32,541 nucleotides of DNA, from positions 1 through 32,541 of the forward strand of contig CAMDKK010000048.1 of the NCBI GenBank assembly GCA_945901045.1. Reading direction: 5' to 3'. The DNA is from Limnohabitans sp. Rim8. Its GTDB lineage: Bacteria; Pseudomonadota; Gammaproteobacteria; Burkholderiales; Burkholderiaceae_C. Below, piece by piece: positions 1 to 6,761 of this stretch (positions are counted from its first letter, which is position 1; each line of letters starts with the position of its first letter). The notes beneath the pieces were generated by a model. It was not told where the DNA came from and did not search any database. It saw nothing but the letters and a program-made list of their open reading frames with translations. Made by a program: the position numbers and the translations under genes.

Positions 1-475
1 CCACCTTTTCACTAAATCCCAACCGGGTCAAATACGATCCAACTCTTGCCCCTTGTGAAGCGCCCGAGATTCGTTGGCCGTCATCGCCAGTCACGTAAGG
101 TGCGTGAAAACCGATTGAGGAAAAGTTGCTCATCACCCTAGGTTCCCCAGCAAGCCAGATCAATGCACAAGCCGAAGAACACTGACCATCTTCAACGGCC
201 GTCTCGAAACCTTTTAGCCGAATAATGGTCCCTATTTCTATAGCTGGACTAACACGACCTCCGGGGCTATCCAAGTAGACAGTAGCCTTTGTTGAAGCAA
301 GTGCCAACAAGCGGAACTTGTCCTCATCCCCAAGATTTAACGGGCCTTTGATGCGGATTACATCTGGTTGGCCGTTTGCCCCAAGCTCACTCGTGATGTC
401 GGCTGCAATTGCCAATTGAGAGCTGAATAATGCTGCAACGGCGACACTAGCAAGTCGGTAAAGAATTTTGTTCAT
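1..475 (-). CDS. Secreted ClpP-like serine protease homologue (partial, C-terminus beyond window)
   Basis: This reading frame is open from the ATG at 475 to the left edge (158 codons seen). Residues 1-25 form a signal peptide (basic MNK start, hydrophobic core, AIA cleavage site), so the product is probably periplasmic. The rest resembles the ClpP/crotonase-fold periplasmic proteins of the COG3904 type. It has a YLDSPGG strand-turn (about 67-73), CSSACALIW at 99-107 with S101 in the place of the ClpP nucleophile, and IGFHAPY with H124 in the place of the catalytic histidine. The catalytic acid is not identified. C99 and C103 could form a disulfide. A start at 505 is in frame but would put a long extension before the signal peptide. 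No strong ribosome site is seen. It lies 56 bp after the gene to its right and probably shares its transcript. Substrate unknown. Confidence 0.75.
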   Translation of the reverse strand, partial: MNKILYRLASVAVAALFSSQLAIAADITSELGANGQPDVIRIKGPLNLGDEDKFRLLALASTKATVYLDSPGGRVSPAIEIGTIIRLKGFETAVEDGQCSSACALIWLAGEPRVMSNFSSIGFHAPYVTGDDGQRISGASQGARVGSYLTRLGFSEKV

Positions 476-531
476 GGGGCTGTTCACAATTGTCATTGGA
501 ATCATGCGGTTAATTTGTTTCGCCAATCGAC

Positions 532-1140
532 TCATTTGGATTTTGAACTAACCCAGTCTTCTACAAAATTGTCCATAGCATCTCCGAACTGGGCGTAAAA
601 GCTTGAACTGGCATCCACGATAAATCCTCTTGCATGACTTCTGGGATACCCGTGCTCAACAAAATTCGCGTCCAACACCATACGCAGGTCCCAAGCGGTC
701 ATGAAAAACTGAACAAGTTCGGACAAAGCCATGGGTTCATTTTTGTGGTGAATGGTTTCATCGTCCAAGGTCATGCCCTCGTACTCGTCGACCACTCGGT
801 AGTCGATCCCACCCGTTACCCTTTTGGCGTAAACGCAGGTCACGTCCTGAGTTGTGGAAGCTATCGTGATGCGAGCGATCTCAACTTCGTTGGAGTCGCA
901 GTCTGGCAAGTACTCCCCCCCCATGAAGGCAGGGTGGACATTTGCCATGCGACGTTGCTCATCCGTTAAGGACGATTGGTTCAGCAGTTCATCGCAAGCC
1001 CCAGAATCCCCTTCTTTGAGCAGCCTCTCGAACAAGGCCTTGCGCTCTGCGCCTTTGATGTTCGAGGCTAATCTGATGCCTCTGTCATAGGCCCAAAAGT
1101 AGTTGATTGGCTTGTATGACCCGTCAATGCGTTTTTTCAT
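532..1140 (-). CDS. Conserved protein of unknown function (202 aa)
   Basis: This is a soluble-looking acidic protein with no signal peptide or membrane segment. It contains an HPAFMGGEYLP stretch followed by EVEIARI and YRVVDEYEG, a combination I recall from small unannotated proteobacterial proteins, but I can assign no function. The frame stays open up to 1206. I place the start at the ATG at 1140 (MKKRIDG), preceded by TTGGGG. The upstream extension lies inside a 55-bp repeat whose second copy (1618-1672) sits in a different frame just before the ribosome site of the next gene, so the repeat is more likely untranslated leader than coding. It belongs to a leftward run of small genes, between the 111-codon ORF and the ClpP-like gene. 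Confidence 0.7.
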   Translation of the reverse strand: MKKRIDGSYKPINYFWAYDRGIRLASNIKGAERKALFERLLKEGDSGACDELLNQSSLTDEQRRMANVHPAFMGGEYLPDCDSNEVEIARITIASTTQDVTCVYAKRVTGGIDYRVVDEYEGMTLDDETIHHKNEPMALSELVQFFMTAWDLRMVLDANFVEHGYPRSHARGFIVDASSSFYAQFGDAMDNFVEDWVSSKSK

Positions 1141-1150
1141 TTCAATCCCC

Positions 1151-1205
1151 AATTTAGCCACTTTGACGAAAGTCTGGGTGTGGCAAGCAGGAACAAATCC
1201 ACCCA
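1151..1205 (-). repeat. 55-bp direct repeat, copy 1 (gene leader)
   Basis: This stretch matches 1618-1672 at 51 of 55 positions in the same orientation. In both places it ends about 10-12 bp before the start codon of the downstream leftward gene. Read on the minus strand it begins GGGTGG and contains CCACACCC 21 bases later, so a small hairpin can form. Homology continues weakly into the end of the preceding small gene. Confidence 0.85.
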
Positions 1206-1225
1206 TTTTGAAAACTTACAGTGCG

Positions 1226-1342
1226 CTACTCAACCCATCGCCGCATTCGTAAGGCATTGTGAAACTTGGCGTCTAACCGTTCTTGCTCCACCTCCAAAAG
1301 GGGCTGGGCCAAGGGCGTAAGACCGCCTTCAGCCGAGTCCAT
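1226..1342 (-). CDS. Small ORF (38 aa), paralogue of the end of the 59-aa gene to the right
   Basis: The ORF overlaps the last part of the 111-codon ORF in another frame. Its last 12 residues, FHNALRMRRWVE, match FHNAIRMRKWVE at the end of the product encoded at 1694-1873, and the stop codon falls at the same place relative to the downstream 55-bp repeat. The matching protein end argues that this frame is or was translated. The ATG at 1342 lacks a good ribosome site, so it could be a remnant, or could be reached by a frame change from the overlapping ORF. No function is recognised. Confidence 0.4.
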   Translation of the reverse strand: MDSAEGGLTPLAQPLLEVEQERLDAKFHNALRMRRWVE

Positions 1343-1608
1343 AGAGATGAGGAACCGCTTGAAGAAGGCGGAGGAGCGGATTGTTCGCGGGCTGTCCGTA
1401 TCGCAATCTCAGCGTCAATCCCCGCCCTCCACTCTAACCAGTACCGTTCGTTGAGAGGCTTGATATGAGCCAAAGCATCTTCTTTATCGTCGTACTCTTC
1501 ACTGACAAAAGTACGCCCCTCGGCTTTACAGTCGAGAACGCGCCAACCCGTACCTGTTGCAAAGGCAAAGTAGGGATAGCGTTCGTGGATGGTGCGCGAT
1601 AGATACAT
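1273..1608 (-). CDS. Hypothetical protein (111 aa)
   Basis: The start at 1608 is supported by GGAGGG five bases upstream, placed directly after the 55-bp repeat. The first 75 or so residues look like a compact domain rich in aromatic and charged residues (YPYFAFATGTGWRVLDC near the start). The last 35 residues are low-complexity (PPPSSSGSSS, then tryptophan-rich) and overlap the 38-aa ORF in a second frame. That tail may be an out-of-frame extension after a frameshift; a shift would instead join the domain to the FHNALRMRRWVE ending. No family recognised. Confidence 0.55.
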   Translation of the reverse strand: MYLSRTIHERYPYFAFATGTGWRVLDCKAEGRTFVSEEYDDKEDALAHIKPLNERYWLEWRAGIDAEIAIRTAREQSAPPPSSSGSSSLWTRLKAVLRPWPSPFWRWSKNG

Positions 1609-1617
1609 AAACCCTCC

Positions 1618-1672
1618 AATTTAGCCACTTCGACAGATGTCTGGGTGTGGCAAGCAGGAACAAATCCACCCA
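1618..1672 (-). repeat. 55-bp direct repeat, copy 2 (gene leader)
   Basis: This is the partner of 1151-1205, with four mismatches. It sits between the 59-aa gene and the GGAGGG ribosome site of the 111-aa gene. The frame it encodes here is not the frame of the downstream gene, which supports a leader role rather than a coding one. Confidence 0.85.
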
Positions 1673-1693
1673 ATTCTTTAAGGCCGCAACGCT

Positions 1694-1873
1694 TTACTCA
1701 ACCCATTTGCGCATCCGTATCGCGTTATGAAAAAGCGCATCAAACTCGACTTGTTCTTGATCGCTCAGCCCCTTGGCCTTGTAGTTCATTGCCAACACTA
1801 ATTCCGCCACGGTCTTACGAGCTGCTTCGAGAATTTTCATCTGAGCGGTGGGGAAATTTTCATCGTCGGTCAT
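1694..1873 (-). CDS. Small hypothetical protein (59 aa)
   Basis: This short helical, charged protein starts at 1873 behind AGAGGCAGCAC, a fair ribosome site, and ends with FHNAIRMRKWVE. A near copy of that ending is found at 1226-1342. There is no membrane segment or known motif. It is the first gene after the structured RNA and terminator at 1916-2039 and heads the leftward run of small genes. Function unknown. Confidence 0.6.
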   Translation of the reverse strand: MTDDENFPTAQMKILEAARKTVAELVLAMNYKAKGLSDQEQVEFDALFHNAIRMRKWVE

Positions 1874-1915
1874 GTGCTGCCTCTTGCAAACATTTATTCA
1901 AAATAAACTGGACAT

Positions 1916-1943
1916 AAAAAAACCCTCGCCAAGAGGGAGGGTT
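1916..1943 (-). terminator. Rho-independent terminator of the structured RNA
   Basis: On the minus strand AACCCTC and GAGGGTT can pair as a 7-bp stem (alternatively GAGGG/CCCTC with a 5-nt loop), followed directly by a run of seven T. It lies 43 bp before the start at 1873, so it either ends a separate RNA or attenuates the downstream operon. Confidence 0.75.
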
Positions 1944-2039
1944 CGATCCCGCTTGGTTGCCATAAGGCCGCATCCGCTTACGCAAACCACCTTGCCCGGG
2001 TAGGCAGGTTGGTACGGGCAAAGCCCGTGTCTTGATGCA
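1916..2039 (-). ncRNA. Candidate structured small RNA or attenuator leader (about 124 nt)
   Basis: No protein frame is convincing here, but the minus strand is dense in hairpins between a promoter and a terminator. Hairpin 1 (2028-2014) is ACGGGC-TTT-GCCCGT. Hairpin 2 (2013-1986) pairs ACCA..CC.T.GCC with GGC.A.GG.TGGT, with two single-base bulges. Hairpin 3 (1989-1954) has TGGTT/AACCA, a 2x2 internal loop, then CGTAAG/CTTATG with one GU pair. Hairpin 4 is the terminator. Hairpins 2 and 3 share TGGT, so they may be mutually exclusive. The start near 2039 is inferred from the promoter. I cannot assign an RNA family; a phage antisense type such as C4 is one thing to test. Confidence 0.55.
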
Positions 2040-2045
2040 AGTTGG

Positions 2046-2074
2046 ATTCTGATCAGGTTTCTAAGGCATGTCAA
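2046..2074 (-). promoter_or_regulatory. Sigma70-type promoter of the structured RNA
   Basis: On the minus strand TTGACA (2074-2069) is a perfect -35 box. After exactly 17 bp comes CAGAAT (2051-2046) as -10, matching TATAAT at four of six positions. A start near 2039 would place the whole hairpin cluster in the transcript. Confidence 0.6.
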
Positions 2075-2294
2075 CCGTTTGGAGATAGCGAATCCTTACC
2101 CAATCGAAACCGATTCGGTTTATTGAGCGGTATCTTTGAGTTTTTGAGCAATCTAAACAAGGGCACTTTAGAGCGCCAGCCTGAGAACCCCTTGACACGT
2201 GTGCGCACAATACTGGTCGTGAAACTGACGTATTGGTTTAGCATCTGCGGATAGTCTGCTAGTTCAAGAACATATGGGACAACAATTATTCTGA
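2075..2294. other. Intergenic stretch without recognisable content
   Basis: I see no frame with a credible start and ribosome site on either strand and no strong repeat. The leftward gene ending at 2295 shows no clear terminator here. Confidence 0.4.
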
Positions 2295-2894
2295 CTAAGT
2301 GTGACGCTCAGAAATATACATCTGCCACTCAGGTGATTTCCTAATCTTTTCCTTCAAGCTCTCGCTGAAGCTATCAAACAATTCAATGTCCGGGTCTTCA
2401 CAGACGAAAAACTGCAATTTGTTGTGACCCGCTGGCCGAGCCGCAGCTTGTCTGACTTGCGGGGACACTGGCCTGATTGCGGCGATGCTGGCAAAGTCCT
2501 GACCGTTTTGATCCATCCCATTGGTAACCGAAATCAATGCCCACTCCCCAAGCACGCTCTTTAATTGAAACCCACGCAGTTCATCCGGGGTGAATTTGCG
2601 TCCGTGCCAAGTCTGGATGTCTTTGCGCAAGGTTGCCTTTTCTGCCAACGACAGCGTGAAGCTCTTGCTGATCGACATCGGCTTACCGTTGGCAGTGAAA
2701 AGTTGTCCTCCGGCTTCACCTACATCGTGCAATTCAAATTGCAACATGACTTCATTGAGGTGCTTGATTCCCCCGAGATGAGTTGTCTTTTGTGTTCCCA
2801 AGTTAATAATCCCGTAGCACCTCGCAAGGTGAATTCCCGGCGGTACAAGAGGCCGTTCCTCATCATGACAGTATTCTTTTGAACTTACATCCAT
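2295..2894 (-). CDS. Phage-like protein of unknown function (199 aa)
   Basis: The start is the ATG at 2894, six bases after GGAG; a TTG at 2906 is in frame but is itself part of that ribosome site. The N-terminal half contains PPGIHLARCYGIINLGTQ and, later, FTLSLAEKATLRKDIQTWHG, a pattern I associate with small phage proteins of the DNA-replication or recombination module, possibly single-strand-binding-like. That link is from memory and weak. The C-terminal 30 residues are charged (SFSESLKEKIRKSPEWQ). There is no membrane segment. Its presence fits an accessory or prophage-derived region. Confidence 0.6.
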   Translation of the reverse strand: MDVSSKEYCHDEERPLVPPGIHLARCYGIINLGTQKTTHLGGIKHLNEVMLQFELHDVGEAGGQLFTANGKPMSISKSFTLSLAEKATLRKDIQTWHGRKFTPDELRGFQLKSVLGEWALISVTNGMDQNGQDFASIAAIRPVSPQVRQAAARPAGHNKLQFFVCEDPDIELFDSFSESLKEKIRKSPEWQMYISERHT

Positions 2895-2995
2895 TGCACG
2901 CTCCAATTAGTTTCTAAGGTTCCAAGGGATCTGGATGAGTCGTAAAAGCGCCAGCCCAAATTCCCATAACCTACAAGTGACCATTGCTTGCGCAT
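2885..2995 (-). CDS. Possible small ORF (36 aa) coupled to the phage-like gene
   Basis: The ORF runs from the ATG at 2995 to a TAA at 2885 that overlaps the start region of the next gene (ATG at 2894), an arrangement typical of translational coupling. It encodes an aromatic-rich peptide (RKQWSLVGYGNLGWRFYD near the start). A GTG at 3007 is an alternative start with GAGAG upstream. No homology is recognised and it may be chance. Confidence 0.22.
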   Translation of the reverse strand: MRKQWSLVGYGNLGWRFYDSSRSLGTLETNWSVQWM

Positions 2996-3061
2996 CAGCT
3001 TCAACACACTGTCGTGCTCTCGCGGGCGCGGGCGCAACGTGAAGTGAAACTTTCGATGGAT

Positions 3062-3262
3062 CTATGGGCCGCGAGAACCAATCCAATTTGACAACAAGAT
3101 GATCTCTTTTTCCGTAATGCCTTCATACGGGTCGCAATGAATCAGTTCAGGGCAATCAATCGGAAAGTCCTTGATCGAGTCATCCAATGCTCGCCAGTTT
3201 GTTTGTGGGCTATTTTTGCTGATGTAGTTCTTGATCTCTGTAAACCTAGACCATCGCCCCAT
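3062..3262 (-). CDS. Small hypothetical protein (66 aa)
   Basis: The protein starts MGRWSRFTEIKNYI and is acidic towards the end (ELIHCDPYEGITEKEII). It has no membrane segment. The ribosome site is weak. It lies in the same orientation as the phage-like gene and could share its transcript. The amino-acid composition looks like a real protein, but I know no family. Confidence 0.4.
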   Translation of the reverse strand: MGRWSRFTEIKNYISKNSPQTNWRALDDSIKDFPIDCPELIHCDPYEGITEKEIILLSNWIGSRGP

Positions 3263-3456
3263 TTCGCGCGGCCCAGTTTGGCCAACAATTAAATTGTCAA
3301 AGGGGGCTGTAGTCTTTCCTTCAATTCATCCAAACTGAAGTGCAGCCTCCAACTTGAGGAAATGACACCTGTCTTTGACGCCAGCCTTAATGTCCTCAAA
3401 GTGGACTGTTTTTAGCAGCCTGGTCGTGACCCTGTAATCCAGTACCGCCGGTATGT

Positions 3457-3579
3457 TTAAGTTACCGATCGTTTCTCCCTGGTCAGTTTTGTCGGCAAGT
3501 AGCCAAGTGCGCTGTGCAGGTGATAAGAATTGTAGCCATCGAACCAGTCTTTCAGTTGGGCCATTATGGTTTTTGAATC
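3457..3579 (-). pseudogene. IS3-family transposase (OrfB) C-terminal remnant
   Basis: The minus strand encodes a typical end of an IS3-group DDE transposase: MAQLKDWFDGYNSYH, then HSALGYLPTKLTREK, and a stop at 3457. This is the stretch just after the catalytic core in IS3 OrfB proteins. Upstream of about 3579 the similarity is lost, and none of the DDE residues or OrfA is present, so only about 40 residues remain. It marks an old insertion at the left side of the polymerase cassette. Confidence 0.7.
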
Positions 3580-3722
3580 AAGCCGGCCACCAAGAAATCC
3601 GCCATAAATCCAATTTGCTCGGCCTCCAGCAACCCAAGTACATGCGGCCTAAAAATCACGCGCTGTAGGGCTAATTTGACGGGGGCTTGAGCATGTAGTT
3701 AAGCTGAACATAAGCAGACCCG

Positions 3723-3784
3723 TGTCATGAAGTGTCGGTTCAACCGACACTTTGTGATGTACCCCTTGACATGAAGTGTCGGTT
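3723..3784. repeat. Inverted and direct repeats built on AAGTGTCGGTT
   Basis: AAGTGTCGGTT (3730-3740) is followed after one base by its exact inverse AACCGACACTT (3742-3752). A third copy, part of an 18-bp direct repeat with one mismatch (3723-3740 and 3767-3784), follows. They resemble abutting ends of an insertion element and lie between the transposase tail and the polymerase gene. Binding sites or a hairpin are alternatives. Confidence 0.55.
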
Positions 3785-4151
3785 ATTTCGCGGCTCCTTG
3801 GTCGATGATTGAGCTCAATCAAATTTACTTCTTTGATTTCATCAACCCGCTGATGCTCGGGACTCGGCTTGTGCATTCGAAGATCTGTCAGTTCTACCTG
3901 AACAATGTCATATCGGTTTCGGTGATCAGGTGAGCAAGGGCCGATGAAAGAAGGACTTGTTTGAATTGGGAAGTTCACCAACTACTTATGAACAACTGGG
4001 GATCATTGGGGTTCTCTGGTGGATCTATGACTTCTTGATCACTTATTACTATAAGTATGCGACTTTTCAAGAATCGTATACCTGGTCCGTAAAAGACTAA
4101 ATACATGTGAATTCCAGTGCCCCTTTGGCCTGGAGACAAGGAAACATTCAC
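3785..4151. other. Non-coding stretch before the polymerase-like gene
   Basis: I find no convincing gene. A 110-codon frame on the minus strand has no ribosome site and no protein-like pattern. The last 120 bp are AT-rich and probably hold the promoter of the gene starting at 4152, but I see no -35/-10 pair with proper spacing. Confidence 0.4.
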
Positions 4152-5750
4152 ATGATCAAACTAGAAGTCCATCCCCAAGTCCTGATGTCATTGAGTCAGG
4201 CATTTCCCACGCCCAACATGGCCGCCATCAAGGCACTGAATAAATATGTGCAAGTGCTGGAGAAGCTGCTGTTTGCGGCATGGCTCCATGGCCCAACACC
4301 TGAGCAGAGAAAGCTCAAGCTATTTGGCCTCTCGCTGTATCAACTGATGACCAAAGGTGGCCAGATCGGCCCCAACAAGATCCGCATTCACAAGTGGCTC
4401 AAAGACCAGAAGCTGGAACTGGTGCAAGCCGTGACCAAAGGCACCAACCTCACTGGTCGTTTGAGCGAAGTGAAACTGACAGAGCTGGTCACCATGACCA
4501 ACACCCTAGAACTAGAAGAAGACATCACCATGAACATTCACAAAAAAACCGATCGAGAAATATCTGCGTATTTAACTGGCGACGAGCAAGCCAACCAAGC
4601 CCTGTTTGACCTCCTGTATCCGGACTACGATGACCGCTGGAGCGAAGAATTCATCTTGAATCAGTTTGACCCCATCCAAGTGGACACCAGATCCTTGGAG
4701 AGCTATATCGTTTGGCTCACTACCGAAGCTACCAAACTCACCAAGGACAAGAAGGCAGCAGCCATACGCCAAGCCAGAATTGTTCTGGGCTCATCCAAGG
4801 CCTTCAATGGGTGGTATCTCCAGAGGAAGAAGCCCAGTGATTTTGGCCGCATGTACTACGAGGGCGTGAGCGTGCAGAACGTCAACAAAGAACTGCGCCG
4901 CGCCATGCTGGGCAACTGCTGGGAATACGACGTACGCAGCAGCGTCATCGCTTGGAAGATGGGCTTTGCCCAGCAGTATTTGAAATCATCAGGTCTTGAT
5001 GGCGATGTACGCCACACCTTCCCAGCCACTTTGAACTATCTGGAGGACAAGGCTGACTTCATGAGGACCGTGCGCATGTATGTGTTCGATGATCACAGCA
5101 AGGAATCAGGGGAGTTCCACATAAAGTTATTAAAGCTGGCCTTCACAGCCATGAGCTTTGGTGCGCGTCTGGCATCCACCGGTTGGCAAGATGGATCGGG
5201 CAACTGGAATAACCCGGCACTGGTCAATATTCTCAAGAATACCCAAGAGAGAAACCGTTTCTTCAATGACCGATCAGTCAGAGCCTTCATCAAGGAGCAG
5301 AACACTCTCGATGATTATTTGTTCAGGCAATTCAAAACTCATCATCCCGAGTTGATCAAATTGCCATGCCTACTGACCCACGGTGGCCGATTGAGCAAGG
5401 CCAAGGTCTTGGCCTATTTGTATCAGCATGGGGAAACGCAGGTCATGGACATTGTTTGCGCTAGTGCTGCAGCAAACGAACGCAAGCCAATAGCCAATGT
5501 TCACGACGCTATCTTTTTCAAACGGCGACTGGGTGCGGAGCTCAAATCCGAGATTGAGTGGCAGATGCGAAGCCAAACTGGTAACCCTTACTGGCATCTC
5601 ACAGTCAAGGAGCTCAAGCGCTATGAACCCCGACACTTTGATGTGATTGCCGAAGAAACTGCCCATAAGCGGCGCATGGCTGCCGAACATGCTGCCGCCT
5701 TGCACTATGTACCAACAGGTATTGCCCAGTTTGAGGTGTCAGTGGCTTGA
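4152..5750 (+). CDS. Putative polymerase of the family A / T7-like superfamily (TV-Pol-like), 532 aa
   Basis: Three ordered motifs suggest a template-dependent polymerase. Motif A-like EYDVRSSVIAW has D260. Motif B-like KLAFTAMSFG has K328 and F336-G337, the same K-x7-(Y/F)-G spacing as the O-helix of DNA polymerase I and T7 RNA polymerase. Motif C-like NVHDAIFF has H451-D452. A GRMYYEGV stretch at 232-239 before motif A recalls the GR-x-Y segment of T7-like enzymes. No exonuclease or helicase motif is seen; residues 1-130 look helical. It resembles the mobile-element TV-Pol group, but this rests on motif reading only. The start at 4152 has AAGGAA nine bases upstream; a GTG at 4107 lacks a ribosome site. 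It heads a rightward cluster with two small genes and may replicate or prime a mobile element. Confidence 0.6.
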   Translation: MIKLEVHPQVLMSLSQAFPTPNMAAIKALNKYVQVLEKLLFAAWLHGPTPEQRKLKLFGLSLYQLMTKGGQIGPNKIRIHKWLKDQKLELVQAVTKGTNLTGRLSEVKLTELVTMTNTLELEEDITMNIHKKTDREISAYLTGDEQANQALFDLLYPDYDDRWSEEFILNQFDPIQVDTRSLESYIVWLTTEATKLTKDKKAAAIRQARIVLGSSKAFNGWYLQRKKPSDFGRMYYEGVSVQNVNKELRRAMLGNCWEYDVRSSVIAWKMGFAQQYLKSSGLDGDVRHTFPATLNYLEDKADFMRTVRMYVFDDHSKESGEFHIKLLKLAFTAMSFGARLASTGWQDGSGNWNNPALVNILKNTQERNRFFNDRSVRAFIKEQNTLDDYLFRQFKTHHPELIKLPCLLTHGGRLSKAKVLAYLYQHGETQVMDIVCASAAANERKPIANVHDAIFFKRRLGAELKSEIEWQMRSQTGNPYWHLTVKELKRYEPRHFDVIAEETAHKRRMAAEHAAALHYVPTGIAQFEVSVA

Positions 5751-5869
5751 AAAGGTTCTGAATCAATGTCCTTCCAACCTGATCGGTTACCAAAGAGTCT
5801 CGGTTGTCCAGACCCCGTGGTCGATCACACAATTGTCTGTGCTTTACAAACATTTGAAAGGAAAAGCAC

Positions 5870-6331
5870 ATGTCAACTACAACCTCAGCAACAGCCACGC
5901 TCTTGCAATCCCTGAAGATCACAGCGGCCAAGAAAGCCATTGGCAACAACCCCCAAGCGCATCGCCGCATGAAGTTGGCCCGCAAACTGTGGGAGCAAAT
6001 CCAGTTGGCCAAATCACAGGCTGAAGGAACCAACTTCACCTTGACCCGTTTCCGCTCAGTTGTTGATCCCGATGGTGGTCGCCGCAGTGTTGAAGTACCT
6101 CGTCGTGTTCGTGCATGGTGGTGGATCACTGAGGCCAATAAGTTGGTATTGAACATCCGGTATGGCGCCCGCAAGATTGAAATCAGCAAAGGCAAGAGCG
6201 CCGTTGAGATTGCCACTGCAGCGGACTTGGTGCCCACATTGGAACTGATCAAACAGGCCGTGGAGGCAGGGGAGCTTGATGCGCAGATCGAAGCCGCTTC
6301 CATCAAACTGCGCGAAGGCTTTGTGAAATAA
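5870..6331 (+). CDS. DUF6641-like protein (153 aa)
   Basis: The start at 5870 follows GAAAGGAAAAGCAC, a good ribosome site. The protein is basic. It has RRMKLARKLWEQIQLAK near residues 32-48, a tryptophan triplet (RAWWWITE near 81-88), NIRYGARKIEI, and a helical end with LVPTLELIKQAVEAGELDAQ. This layout fits my memory of DUF6641, a family without known function found in mobile elements and plasmid-like regions. It follows the polymerase-like gene by 119 bp on the same strand and precedes another small gene by 28 bp, so the three probably work together. A nucleic-acid-binding accessory role is a guess. Confidence 0.65.
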   Translation: MSTTTSATATLLQSLKITAAKKAIGNNPQAHRRMKLARKLWEQIQLAKSQAEGTNFTLTRFRSVVDPDGGRRSVEVPRRVRAWWWITEANKLVLNIRYGARKIEISKGKSAVEIATAADLVPTLELIKQAVEAGELDAQIEAASIKLREGFVK

Positions 6332-6359
6332 ATTGACCCCCGCAGGAGTGACGATAAAT

Positions 6360-6761
6360 ATGGGTATGAACAAATACCTCGTCACCCTAAGCCTTAAAGG
6401 CCAACTCATCAAGACCGCCGTGTTCGCTGACTCATCTACCCATGCCAGGCTCATATGTGAATATCAGTTTGGCCTGGGTTGTTTGAATGGCGCACCAACC
6501 CAATTAAGCAGTGAAGGGCATGACTACCCCTTGTTAGATGAACTGACACCCGCCTCAACCCACACGATCAAACCCCGATCCCCCAAGCCACCCAGGGCTG
6601 CGACGATCAAACCCGTCAAGCCCCAGAGTCCTGAGCAGATGAGGGTCACCCAGTTAAAGGCCGATGTGGATCGGCAAAAGGATGCGCTTAAGCGTGAGCG
6701 TGAGAACCAAAAACGCCAAAAGGAAGCCGAGCACAGGTGGCGAGATTTGGGTGGAATTTGA
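6360..6761 (+). CDS. Basic coiled-coil protein of unknown function (133 aa)
   Basis: The start is the ATG at 6360, preceded by AGGAG at 6344-6348; the frame is open from 6333 but without a better start. Residues 1-50 form a small domain (KYLVTLSLKGQLIKTAVFAD, then HARLICEYQFG). A proline- and lysine-rich linker follows (SPKPPRAATIKPVKP), then a strongly charged helix (RQKDALKRERENQKRQKEAE) likely to form a coiled coil. It is the last gene of the polymerase cassette. The architecture suggests a scaffold or nucleic-acid-binding partner, but no function is known. Confidence 0.6.
   Translation: MGMNKYLVTLSLKGQLIKTAVFADSSTHARLICEYQFGLGCLNGAPTQLSSEGHDYPLLDELTPASTHTIKPRSPKPPRAATIKPVKPQSPEQMRVTQLKADVDRQKDALKRERENQKRQKEAEHRWRDLGGI

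Noticed and set aside
1434-1673. A 79-codon minus-strand frame starting MGGFVPACHTQT like the extended 224-codon frame at 532-1206
   Set aside because: The shared start lies only within the 55-bp repeat; the rest is a shifted frame of the 111-aa gene, which has a better start.
1936-1969. tRNA-like T-arm (GGTTCGATCCC) followed by a CCA on the plus strand
   Set aside because: No cloverleaf can be built upstream, the T-stem has a mismatch, and the bases are explained by the terminator and hairpin on the other strand.
2042-2254. A 70-codon frame on the plus strand
   Set aside because: It begins at TTG without a ribosome site and starts inside the promoter of the structured RNA.
3649-3981. A 110-codon open frame on the minus strand in the repeat-rich stretch
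   Set aside because: It crosses the inverted repeats, has no ribosome site and shows no protein-like pattern or recognised motif.
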